From Diplonema papillatum (lineage: Eukaryota > Euglenozoa > Diplonemea > Diplonemida > Diplonemidae), in assembly GCA_030068145.1 (NCBI GenBank), contig JAPJBO010000023.1:1-64000 (forward strand): 64,000 bases of DNA, written 5' to 3'. Numbering within the stretch: position 1 is the stretch's first letter; each line of letters begins with the position of its first letter. This document shows, in pieces, positions 51,201 to 61,886 of the stretch. The position numbers and the translations under genes were made by a program. The notes below the pieces were generated by a model. The model saw only the letters and a list, made by a program, of their open reading frames with translations. It was not told the origin of the DNA and ran no database searches.

Positions 51201-54200
51201 CGATTAGACGAAGCCAGCGCACATGGTGTGCCTGATCCAGCACCTACTTTCCGATGCCAAGTAGATGCTTTAATTCAACTCGCTCTCTCTCGTGATGACG
51301 AGAAAGCGAGCATTTGGGATAAAGCTCTGCTAATCAGATTCACGATTAGACGAAGCCAGCGCACATGGTGTGCCTGATCCAGCACCTACTTTCCGATGCC
51401 AAGTAGATGCTTTAATTCAACTCGCTCTCTCTCTCTCTCGTGATGACGAGAAAGCGAGCATTTGGGATAAAGCTCTGCTAATCAGATTCACGATTAGACG
51501 AAGCCAGCGCACATGGTGTGCCTGATCCAGCACCTACTTTCCGATGCCAAGTAGATGCTTTAATTCAACTCGCTCTCTCTCTCTCTCGTGATGACGAGAA
51601 AGCGAGCATTTGGGATAAAGCTCTGCTAATCAGATTCACGATTAGACGAAGCCAGCGCACATGGTGTGCCTGATCCAGCACCTACTTTCCGATGCCAAGT
51701 AGATGCTTTAATTCAACTCGCTCTCTCTCGTGATGACGAGAAAGCGAGCATTTGGGATAAAGCTCTGCTAATCAGATTCACGATTAGACGAAGCCAGCGC
51801 ACATGGTGTGCCTGATCCAGCACCTACTTTCCGATGCCAAGTAGATGCTTTAATTCAACTCGCTCTCTCTCTCTCTCGTGATGACGAGGAAGCGAGCATT
51901 TGGGATGAAGCTCTGCTAATCAGATTCACGATTAGACGAAGCCAGCGCACATGGTGTGCCTGATCCAGCACCTACTTTCCGATGCCAAGTAGATGCTTTA
52001 ATTCAACTCGCTCTCTCTCTCTCTCGTGATGACGAGAAAGCGAGCATTTGGGATGAAGCTCTGCTAATCAGATTCACGATTAGACGAAGCCAGCGCACAT
52101 GGTGTGCCTGATCCAGCACCTACTTTCCGATGCCAAGTAGATGCTTTAATTCAACTCGCTCTCTCTCTCTCTCGTGATGACGAGAAAGCGAGCATTTGGG
52201 ATAAAGCTCTGCTAATCAGATTCACGATTAGACGAAGCCAGCGCACATGGTGTGCCTGATCCAGCACCTACTTTCCGATGCCAAGTAGATGCTTAATTCA
52301 ACTCGCTCTCTCTCTCTCTCGTGATGACGAGGAAGCGAGCATTTGGGATGAAGCTCTGCTAATCAGATTCACGATTAGACGAAGCCAGCGCACATGGTGT
52401 GCCTGATCCAGCACCTACTTTCCGATGCCAAGTAGATGCTTTAATTCAACTCGCTCTCTCTCTCTCGTGATGACGAGGAAGCGAGCATTTGGGATGAAGC
52501 TCTGCTAATCAGATTCACGATTAGACGAAGCCAGCGCACATGGTGTGCCTGATCCAGCACCTACTTTCCGATGCCAAGTAGATGCTTTAATTCAACTCGC
52601 TCTCTCTCTCTCTCGTGATGACGAGAAAGCGAGCATTTGGGATAAAGCTCTGCTAATCAGATTCACGATTAGACGAAGCCAGCGCACATGGTGTGCCTGA
52701 TCCAGCACCTACTTTCCGATGCCAAGTAGATGCTTTAATTCAACTCGCTCTCTCTCGTGATGACGAGAAAGCGAGCATTTGGGATAAAGCTCTGCTAATC
52801 AGATTCACGATTAGACGAAGCCAGCGCACATGGTGTGCCTGATCCAGCACCTACTTTCCGATGCCAAGTAGATGCTTTAATTCAACTCGCTCTCTCTCTC
52901 TCTCGTGATGACGAGAAAGCGAGCATTTGGGATAAAGCTCTGCTAATCAGATTCACGATTAGACGAAGCCAGCGCACATGGTGTGCCTGATCCAGCACCT
53001 ACTTTCCGATGCCAAGTAGATGCTTTAATTCAACTCGCTCTCTCTCTCTCGTGATGACGAGAAAGCGAGCATTTGGGATGAAGCTCTGCTAATCAGATTC
53101 ACGATTAGACGAAGCCAGCGCACATGGTGTGCCTGATCCAGCACCTACTTTCCGATGCCAAGTAGATGCTTTAATTCAACTCGCTCTCTCTCTCTCTCGT
53201 GATGACGAGAAAGCGAGCATTTGGGATAAAGCTCTGCTAATCAGATTCACGATTAGACGAAGCCAGCGCACATGGTGTGCCTGATCCAGCACCTACTTTC
53301 CGATGCCAAGTAGATGCTTTAATTCAACTCGCTCTCTCTCTCTCTCGTGATGACGAGGAAGCGAGCATTTGGGATGAAGCTCTGCTAATCAGATTCACGA
53401 TTAGACGAAGCCAGCGCACATGGTGTGCCTGATCCAGCACCTACTTTCCGATGCCAAGTAGATGCTTTAATTCAACTCGCTCTCTCTCTCTCGTGATGAC
53501 GAGAAAGCGAGCATTTGGGATGAAGCTCTGCTAATCAGATTCACGATTAGACGAAGCCAGCGCACATGGTGTGCCTGATCCAGCACCTACTTTCCGATGC
53601 CAAGTAGATGCTTTAATTCAACTCGCTCTCTCTCTCTCTCGTGATGACGAGAAAGCGAGCATTTGGGATAAAGCTCTGCTAATCAGATTCACGATTAGAC
53701 GAAGCCAGCGCACATGGTGTGCCTGATCCAGCACCTACTTTCCGATGCCAAGTAGATGCTTTAATTCAACTCGCTCTCTCTCGTGATGACGAGAAAGCGA
53801 GCATTTGGGATAAAGCTCTGCTAATCAGATTCACGATTAGACGAAGCCAGCGCACATGGTGTGCCTGATCCAGCACCTACTTTCCGATGCCAAGTAGATG
53901 CTTTAATTCAACTCGCTCTCTCTCTCTCTCGTGATGACGAGAAAGCGAGCATTTGGGATAAAGCTCTGCTAATCAGATTCACGATTAGACGAAGCCAGCG
54001 CACATGGTGTGCCTGATCCAGCACCTACTTTCCGATGCCAAGTAGATGCTTTAATTCAACTCGCTCTCTCTCTCTCTCGTGATGACGAGGAAGCGAGCAT
54101 TTGGGATGAAGCTCTGCTAATCAGATTCACGATTAGACGAAGCCAGCGCACATGGTGTGCCTGATCCAGCACCTACTTTCCGATGCCAAGTAGATGCTTT

Positions 54201-54612
54201 AATTCAACTCGCTCTCTCTCTCTCTCGTGATGACGAGAAAGCGAGCATTTGGGATAAAGCTCTGCTAATCAGATTCACGATTAGACGAAGCCAGCGCACA
54301 TGGTGTGCCTGATCCAGCACCTACTTTCCGATGCCAAGTAGATGCTTTAATTCAACTCGCTCTCTCTCTCTCTCGTGATGACGAGAAAGCGAGCATTTGG
54401 GATGAAGCTCTGCTAATCAGATTCACGATTAGACGAAGCCAGCGCACATGGTGTGCCTGATCCAGCACCTACTTTCCGATGCCAAGTAGATGCTTTAATT
54501 CAACTCGCTCTCTCTCTCTCTCTCGTGATGACGAGGAAGCGAGCATTTGGGATAAAGCTCTGCTAATCAGATTCACGATTAGACGAAGCTAGCGCACTTT
54601 CCGATAGCCAAT
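48277..54612 (+). repeat. Satellite of about 43 units of 140-150 bp with four phased stem-loops
   Basis: Each unit contains, in order, GCACA-TGG-TGTGC; CTACTT, nine bases, AAGTAG; a CT-tract arm CTCGCT(CT)nCG, loop TGATGA, arm CGAG[A/G]AAGCGAG; and CTAATC, eight bases, GATTAG. Units differ mainly in CT-tract length and at two A/G positions. The first unit and the terminal remnant (GAAGCTAGCGCAC) are diverged. The array lies in the proposed 12.6-kb intron between exons at 42150 and 54959. It has no coding potential: stops occur in all frames. The mean unit is about 146 bp. Confidence 0.97.
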
Positions 54613-54958
54613 ATCGATGTTTTAGTCGTAAAAGATCGCAGATCTTAGAAGATTACTACATCCGACGAATACCTAACACTTGTATAAGGTTAAATAACCC
54701 CGTCGCTATCCCGAAAACATCGTCACTTCACCCCTCGCTTGCCCACCCACCCTTGCCCCCTTTTTCTGAAGCCGTGTCCTGAGGCGTCACGACGATTGTG
54801 ACAAACACACCGAATCACTGCCTGACCTTTCTGCTGTTCGATTTTTGCATCATCCGCGACGGTGAAGACGAAGCAGCAGACGGAGCCAGTATACGCAGTA
54901 GGAGGAGGATGTGTTATTCTCACTCTGTTCTTTTCCTTCAATTCAAACCCACCAACAG

Positions 54959-55075
54959 CAAGACATGAAGGGCGGCGCACCCGCCGACAGCGCAGCTGCG
55001 GAAGATCCCGCAGGTCCGGCTGCTGCCACCGAACCCGAAATTTCGAAGAAGCCCGCGAACGGCAACGGGACTCAG
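54959..55075 (+). CDS. Translation-factor-type protein, proposed exon 2
   Basis: 39 codons with phase 0 at both edges: CCAACAG|CAAGAC and ACTCAG|GTGTGG. Reads QDMKGGAPADSAAAEDPAGP then AAATEPEISKKPANGNGTQ, an acidic Ala/Pro-rich, probably disordered segment. GC-rich codons stand out from the AT-rich surroundings. The link to exon 1 at 42150 rests on matching phase, composition and absence of other compatible exons between. It could instead be a first exon with its ATG at 54965. Confidence 0.55.
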
Positions 55076-55125
55076 GTGTGGCGTCGCTTACTCTATACCA
55101 ACAATAACTATTTTTCGACAATTAG

Positions 55126-55238
55126 TTAAAGGGGGGGTCGAATAATAACACCTCTGTTATTATTCGATTTGTCGAATACTAAGTTCCGGCTAGCCGAACA
55201 TCGTGTGTCAAATAACTGTTATTTTTCGGCCCCCCTTA
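55126..55238 (+). mobile_element. MITE family 1, short copy
   Basis: TTAAAGGGGGGGTCGAATAA to TTCGGCCCCCCTTA with an internal deletion. TTA at both edges. Confidence 0.8.
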
Positions 55239-55439
55239 CGCGGAGACTTTAAAATTCCGGATCGGTCGAACGCAGCATGCAAAGCTTGAGTGGTTAGCAG
55301 GGGACTTTAGAACCCGGTTTCCGGAAGCAGAAACCGGGATTTTCCGGTTTGGGGGTTTCACTGTTAAACTTTTCAGAAAAAAAAAAAAAAAAAAAAAACA
55401 ATTTATTTATTTCGATTTTGAAAAAAGAAAAAAAGTGGC

Positions 55440-55480
55440 CCCTGCAGTACTGTACCGCTATACTGTACAGTACTGCAGGG
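55440..55480. repeat. 16-bp perfect hairpin
   Basis: CCCTGCAGTACTGTAC, nine-base loop, GTACAGTACTGCAGGG. It follows an A-rich tract. Confidence 0.9.
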
Positions 55481-55503
55481 ACATGGCGGTCACGGTGTGT
55501 CAC

Positions 55504-55830
55504 CAGGGCTTACGCAGCTCTTTTGTCTTGGAGCTAAATACCTACTGATAGTCAGTACGCAGGGTCAGGTCACTCACCTGCCAGTGTGGCAATGTCTTTG
55601 CCTCTGCCTTCTCTCCGGCCTCAACCCTCCAGTGTCGCGGTGGTAAGCAACAGTAGGATCTGCCGTTACTGCGGATGATTCCCAGACGAATCTGCAGAAA
55701 AGATAGTACGTGCTGATAACGTACTGATTTCAGCACGTGTACACGTACTGATTCAGCATGTGTACAACAAGAAACCAAGAAAATTAACGTGCTGCAATCA
55801 GTACGTTCAGCATGCTGAACGTAAGGCCTG
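55504..55830 (+). mobile_element. hAT-like MITE, second member, 8-bp target duplication
   Basis: Ends CAGGGCTTACG and CGTAAGGCCTG, flanked by TGTGTCAC at 55496-55503 and 55831-55838. Same outer terminus as the element at 27696. The interior has CAGTACGTTCAGCA-type repeats and a perfect palindrome ACGTTCAGCATGCTGAACGT (55803-55822). Confidence 0.88.
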
Positions 55831-55838
55831 TGTGTCAC

Positions 55839-56699
55839 TACTACTGCGATTCGAAGCTTTTCACTCACCATCTCCGTAGTTTGATAGAGGTGCACTCCGC
55901 CACCGCAATCCTATATCTCACCACCCCCCCTCCAGTCCGTTTCCGTGCGCGGGGCGACAGTTCCAGGCACTCAGACACCCGCGGGCACTGCAGAGCCCCA
56001 AAACCGGGGTTTCGGCTGAAACCGACTTTTCTGCTTGAGTGGGATAAACACGCAGTCTTTTTCCCTCCGAGGTTTTATTGTCGCAAACGAATCCCCGTGT
56101 GCAGCGGGCGGTGCCCACGGCACACGGCACCAAGCATCCATGCGCACACGTATCAGGCTGCCACACAAACCCACATCATCGCACACACAGTATCAGGTTA
56201 CCACACAACGCACATACACCCTCTCCGGTAGCTCCGGTCCGCTGACCTCCGCGGCCTCCGCATGTGATACGAAGAAGCTAGGTTCGTCACGGCAGCCATC
56301 CCAGTGAAGGGAAATAAAATCGGTCAGACAAAGTGCTAAGGTCCCCTGCGTAAGGTTGTTTGTATTGAAAAAAATGTAACCCCAACTGCAGAGGAAAAGC
56401 AGTTTGCAAAGCGTGGTCTCGGTTGGCGTGTTCCTGAGCGCCATCCAGGAAGAACGTGTCGTGTCTTTTCACATGATCTGGCACGTGCTATTCGGATTAC
56501 TTTTTAGAGTTCAAGTTCGCTTGAAATTCCGGGGGGGTTTTGCAACATAAAAAGCCTCCCAAAGCATTTGTATCGAAAAAGGTAACACCAACAGCAGAGT
56601 AAAAGGTCAGGCAACGCAGGAAATAAATAGCTGGGGAGCAGCTCTTGATAGATTAGAAGAAGATTTCCTGTCCTTCAGACTGTTTCGTGTTTCAAAGCC
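55839..56699. other. Gene-free intron stretch
   Basis: Contains (CACACA)-rich sequence near 56150 and an inverted repeat D piece near 56505 (GTTCGCTTGAAATTCCGG). 56360-56510 is the reverse complement of 37400-37530 (AGGAACACGCCAACCGAGAC). No gene. Confidence 0.5.
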
Positions 56700-57830
56700 G
56701 ATATGTATGCGGATCCCTGGCACCCAACGTTGCATTCCACTGCGTTTCCCCTACGAGGCACTCCTATTTCCCGAATAGGCAAGTCCAGAACACAACACAT
56801 CATTTGCACGGCAGCTTCGGGGAGCACGTAGTCAAATCCTCAGCATTGTTCTGAATGACGGAATTTTAATGGCCTAGATGGCTGCGCCCAGTATTGCATG
56901 CCACTGGGTTACCGGTCCTCTTTCCCGAATAAGAAAGTCCTGAACACAACACGTCATTTGCACGGCAGTTTCGGGGAGCACGTAATCAAATCTTCAGCAT
57001 TGTTCTGAATGACGTAATTTTAATGGCCTAGATGGCTGCGCCCAGTATTGCATGCCACTGGGTTCCCGGTCCTCTTTCCCGAATAAGGAAGTCCTGAACA
57101 CAACACGTCATTTGCACGGCAGCTTCGGGGAGCACGTAGTCAAATCCTCAGCATTGTTCTGAATGACGTAATTTTAATGGCCTAGCCCAGTATTGCATGC
57201 CACTGGGTACCGGTCCTCTTTCCCGAATAAGGAAGTCCTGAACACAACACGTCATTTGCACGGCAGCTTCGGGGAGCACGTAATCAAATCCTCAGCATTG
57301 TTCTGAATGACGTACTTTTAATGGCCGCGCCCAGTATTGCATGCCACTCCTCTTTCCCGAAAAAGGAAGTCCTGAACACAACACGTCATTTGCAAGGCAG
57401 TTTCGGGGAGCACGTGATCAAATCCTCAGCATTGTTCTGAATGGCGTAAATAGTGGCCTAGATAGCTGCACCCAGTATTGCATTCCACTGGGTGACCCCT
57501 GTGAATAGGCAAGTACAGAACACAACACATCATGTGCAAGCCAGCTTCGGGAAGCTTGCTCATCAAATCCTCAGAAATTGTTCTGAAAGGCCTAGACAGC
57601 TGCACCCAGTATTGCATTCCACCGGGTGACCCCTGTGAATAGGCAAGTACAGAACACACCACATCATGTGCAAGCCAGCTTCGGGAAGCTTGCTCATAAA
57701 ATCCTCAGAAATTGTTCTGAATGGCGTAAATAGTGGCCTAGACAGCTGCACCCAGTATTGCTGGTGCAATTGCATTCCACGGGATCATCCCTGTGCGGTC
57801 CTCCTACTTTTTCCGAATTAGTGGACACAG
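56700..57830 (+). repeat. Eight tandem units of about 145 bp before proposed exon 3
   Basis: Unit blocks are CCCAGTATTGCATGCCACTG, GAAGTCCTGAACACAACACG, GGCAGCTTCGGGGAGCACGT and TCCTCAGCATTGTTCTGAAT. The last unit is diverged and runs into the acceptor region of the exon at 57895 (GTTGCAAGCCATCCTCGGGAG resembles the unit's GTGCAAGCCAGCTTCGGGAAG). Confidence 0.88.
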
Positions 57831-57894
57831 AGCTTAATCACGCCAGTTGCAAGCCATCCTCGGGAGTCTCTCGATCCTCAATCCAAACACACAG

Positions 57895-57970
57895 GCCCCA
57901 CGAGCACCAACACCGCCACCAGAGCCCAAGGAAGACCTGCTCGAGAAGAAGCAAGCTGAAATTCGCGCTG
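57895..57970 (+). CDS. Translation-factor-type protein, proposed exon 3
   Basis: 76 bp, acceptor AACACACAG|GCCCC in phase 0, donor GCGCTG|GTATGC in phase 1. Reads APRAPTPPPEPKEDLLEKKQ then AEIRA, a Pro-rich linker followed by a short helix, in keeping with the Lys/Glu-rich style of exon 1. Open throughout and GC-rich. No further exon was identified, so the 3' end of the gene is unknown. The weakest of the three exons. Confidence 0.45.
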
Positions 57971-58504
57971 GTATGCCTTTCCGCAACACCGCAATCGACC
58001 GAACTGTAAAACAGGGGGGGGGATAAGCAATGTAGGCAAAAAAACGAATCCTGGAGCAAAAAAAACAGCAAAAAAACAAAAAAAACAAAAAAAACAATAA
58101 AACGCAAAAAAAACAAAAAAAAACAAGGCCCTCCTGGTGAACCCAAATACTCGAGCACACGCCCGGCCGAACCTTGCTACACCGCACCTAAGCCACCAAA
58201 AACGCCCAGCTTTTCACATCCTGCCTGCCAAGACCATCCAGCTACTGCTCAACAATCCTGATAATCCTACAGACTGCTTCAAAAGCTTCTGATAAGTACT
58301 CGAAATGCCACCTCACCAGACCGCTGGCCTGCACGTGGAAGACCCTGGCTCACCCGAGCCAGCAAGAGTGCACCAGCAGACCACCAGAGCAAAAAAACAA
58401 AAAAACAAAAAAACAAAAAAACAAAAAAACAGGTAGGGTGCCAACATTGGGGATAAGGGGGGGCGACTCCACCAGGAACTTCTGTCCGTTTAATTATTTA
58501 CCTA
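57971..58504. other. A-rich stretch with (CAAAAAA)n
   Basis: CAAAAAA-type repeats at 58050-58130 and 58390-58432. No gene. Confidence 0.6.
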
Positions 58505-61267
58505 CACGGTGCAGTAGTAAACTTGTAAAATGACCCTTTTACTAGTAAATTTACGAGTAAAAAATTTACTAGTAAAATTTGCACTTTTACTAGTAAAATT
58601 TACAAGTGCACTAGTAAATTTTACTAGTGCACTTGTAAATTTTACTAGTGCACTAGTAAAAATTACAAGTGAATTCAGGTGTTTTTCAGTCCAAAACAGT
58701 GTATTATAGGGGGTTTTGCGTGAAAAATTGCGAGATTGAAAACTGTGGAGGTTTGGTCGATGCACTACCCCTCGGACTGAGTTGGGCAGGGTTGTTGGGA
58801 GCCTTGATGGGAATCATCCCCCTGATATACAGCCGCGCCGTTGAAAAAGGATGAGAGGAGCAGCGCGCACCCAACTGGAACTGTACGCACTGTCCAGCCC
58901 CTTTACCCTGAGACTTTTGTTGAGCTAGTTGACAGCTGCCGAGGAAAAGCGTCTACAAAATGAGAAGAAACGGAGGCAAGAGAGACGCACTGTGAGTGGT
59001 GTCGTGCCAAATTCACAACAGTGAAACACACTCTACAATGGCGACGTGAGCGGGGAGCGGGGAACCCTGGGCAGAAGCGGCCACCTGACTGTTGCGAATA
59101 CTTCCAGTAGGTCCGAGCATGCCTGCCACTTCCCGACACGCTTCGGCACGGAGGCTTTGCCCAAGCAGGGATCTTGACATTGTTGTTGCCGCAGTAAGGA
59201 GTTCCACACAGCCCATCAATGTAGCACTCGGGCTCGACCATAATAGTCAGAAATTTGTGAGGTTTCGTAAACATGAAAAAGCGGACGAGGCAGCAGGAAG
59301 AGTGCTGAACGGACGAAGCGTCTTTGATGTGGATCGGTCTACCATGATGCAGGCCTCCAATATGTATGCGCCCAAGATGCCGCCGGCCTAGTGCAGATGG
59401 AAGAGATCGGCAGGTTTGCACGGGGGACCCTCGAGCATCAGAGGAACCGCAGATCCGAGAGCGACTAAACGCGCCACAGAGCAGCATCAACGGCAAGACG
59501 CTGCACCAACTCCGGAGGTCCAGCGGAGCAGTGCGCTAGTGAGGCAATCGATTCTACAAAACGGCACAACGGAGATATGTGGTTTACGGTGCAACGAAAA
59601 GGCCACCTCTCAACACATTCTGACAGCGGGCGACACAGCGCACCTTAGATGGTTTCAGCCGGAGGCGGACCAAAGGCCGGTGTTCGGGCACCCACCCGAA
59701 TGCAGGCCCTGGACGCCTATGCGAATGGAACCACGCGGTAATCCGGAGTGTGGCTCTACGCGTGCCAGCTGCCCGGGAGACAAGTGCACTGAATGGGCAA
59801 CATGGGACCTACAAGCATAGGAAGAAGGTGTGAACGCAAGCACGGCAGCGGCAGCAACACCCCAAGAATCAACGACAATAAAATGAAGCAGTAGGCACCG
59901 CGTTCATTCCCAACACCCCGACCCGACCAAGCAACCCCCAAACCCCAAGAAGTACTAATCTCACGGCAACAGCCCAAACAACTTCCCCTAGCACCCTCGT
60001 GTGACAAGAATCCTCCAGTCCTCGAAACCCCCCGTGGATCTTCCATACCATAAGCATGCTTGACAAATGGGCAGTCAGGCGCGAGAGATGCGTGGGTTTC
60101 TTCTTGAGCGTACCAAGATCGTCGTTTATTGGCGGCTCATACTTTTTCCTTCACGGTCGCCAACCTCGAGCCACCTCGTTTGCACTCTGCATTTTTGCGT
60201 TTGCACTCTACCAAAGCAATGGGACAGACGGTGGACGCATCTTGGTCCACCCTCGGCACTGACCAACCGCAACCGGTCGCGATCAAACATCCTTCCACGC
60301 AAGGAAGATCTTGTGATTCCACCACAGGGCCACGGCGACCAATGGCTGGACCATGGCCAGGGTGCTTCGTTGCAAGTTGCTGGAGGGAACTCAGCGGGTT
60401 ACGCAGCGCCGCGCAGTGTTCGGGAACTCCTGGCGGCGGACCCATGCGCGATTACGGAGGGGAGCGAGTGCTGGCCAGCCGCAAAACTGCACGAAGTACA
60501 CAGAACCCCCCGAAAAAAGTTGGCCGGACAAAAGTTGGACCACCAGAGCCCAAAATAGGTGAGTTGGACCTTTTTGTCTGGTCCAACTTTTTTCCGTTTA
60601 CGGTATTTGCCTTCAGAGTTGACCGCACTGTTGCCCACGACTCAGTCCAAAAAATGGATGCCAAGCCTGTCCGGCATAAGACGCACGCAGGCAGAGATAT
60701 TCGTAACCTCCTGGGCCAAACGCAAGATACCAGAGCATCTTTTGCCGTGCAATGGCGCCCATCTATTTCTGGTACCAGGACGTACCTGTGCACGACTCTG
60801 CTCTGAGAGGACAAGGACGCCTCCTCCCTCGCGCTCCGTCTCTTCCGATGTTATTGTCCCGTGTTCCCACCGCATCGAGCCACAGGGAGGTCGTGTTCGA
60901 GTGTTCACGTTTGCCTTGGAGTGGGGGAAACCTGGATTGACGCGGTCTGCCTAAGCGCGGGGCTCTCAAGCACTGGGTTGACACTTTGCTCTGCTCTCCC
61001 AGCCCCATTTTGTCGAGTTAGGTGAAAAAGAAGCCGGTTCTTCTGAATGTGTGCTTCACTTGCCACAGTTTCTTCTTGTCTCACCCCAAAACACCTGCCA
61101 AAACACCTGAAATCACTTGTAAATTTTACTAGTGCACTTGTAAATTTTACAAGTGCACTTGTAAATTTTACAAGTGCACTTGAAAAATTTACTAGTGGCA
61201 CTTGTAAACCATTTTCACTTGTAGAACCACTAGTAAATTTACTAGTGAAAGCCTTTACTACACGGTG
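58505..61267. mobile_element. 2.8-kb element with about 180-bp terminal inverted repeats
   Basis: The left end CACGGTGCAGTAGTAAA mirrors the right end TTTACTACACGGTG (inverse CACCGTGTAGTAAA). Inside each end lies a block of palindromic CACTAGTAAATTTTACTAGT and ACTTGTAAATTTTACAAGTG units, closed by CAAGTGA[A/T]TTCAGGTGTTTT in opposite orientation (58665 and 61112). The interior has no recognisable transposase. Part of it matches 13590-13880 inversely. Target duplication was not found. The subterminal repeats recall CACTA elements, but the termini do not. Confidence 0.7.
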
Positions 61268-61317
61268 AACTCCAGCCTCTGAGCTGGTGTGGATCGGGAG
61301 GTCCTAGGAGAGGGTGT

Positions 61318-61385
61318 GGTCACACCCGCAAAGGGCATGTGCCACACCCGCAAAGGGCATGTGACACCCGCAAAGCGGGTGTGGA
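61318..61385 (+). repeat. CACACCCGCAAAG short tandem
   Basis: Three units (CACACCCGCAAAGGGCATGT twice, then CACCCGCAAAGCGGGTGTGG). Confidence 0.8.
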
Positions 61386-61886
61386 AACAGGGGATTTCGG
61401 TGGAAATACCTTGGTTCTCATCGGTATTCTGGACCGGCCTTGTTCCTTTTGGAATGCAACATGTTCCTTTTGAACCTCAACCCCCTCTGGATTATGTTTG
61501 TTGATTGAATTACCTCAGAATACGACTCCCAGTGCCCTTCTCTCATGGGGTTGGGCCAGTTTCGCTTGTTACTGGGGCCATGGTTTTGTATTGGGGTTTT
61601 TTGCTGTGTCTACCTTTTCTTGATTGTTAGACTCTATGTAGTGCAACAGCAGTGAATCGGAACTTGACAGATCGTGGGGTTCCACCGTTATCCACCGTTG
61701 TGTGGACCCCCAAACTGCAGACTGTAGGGGATTTCTTGTGGCGGCGGTCTGGATTTTGCGTCAGCAGGTGGACAACAACAAGGAGAAAAAGAACTCGAGA
61801 ACAACCGGCGATAAAACAAACATAGCATAACTTTGTGGGAACTTACAAAGGAAGGAAGGACAGATCAAGTCTTCGATCAGAGCAAG
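61386..61886. other. 3' flank of the minus-strand ORF
   Basis: No gene. GTTCCACCGTTATCCACCGTT near 61679 is a minor repeat. Confidence 0.4.

Noticed and set aside
48277-54612. Tandem C/D box snoRNA genes in the satellite (TGATGA and CTGA are present in each unit)
   Set aside because: The TGATGA lies in a hairpin loop, and the sequences outside TGATGA and CTGA do not pair to form the terminal stem. No C'/D' pair is evident.
48277-54612. CRISPR array
   Set aside because: Whole units of about 146 bp are repeated with no unique spacers, in a eukaryotic intron setting.
59416-60806. Protein-coding genes inside the 2.8-kb inverted-repeat element
   Set aside because: Frames of 130-225 codons overlap one another, lack motifs and show no coding bias.
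58505-61267. A CACTA transposon
   Set aside because: CACTA occurs many times in the subterminal repeats, but the outer ends are CACGGTG/CACCGTG and no 3-bp duplication is visible.
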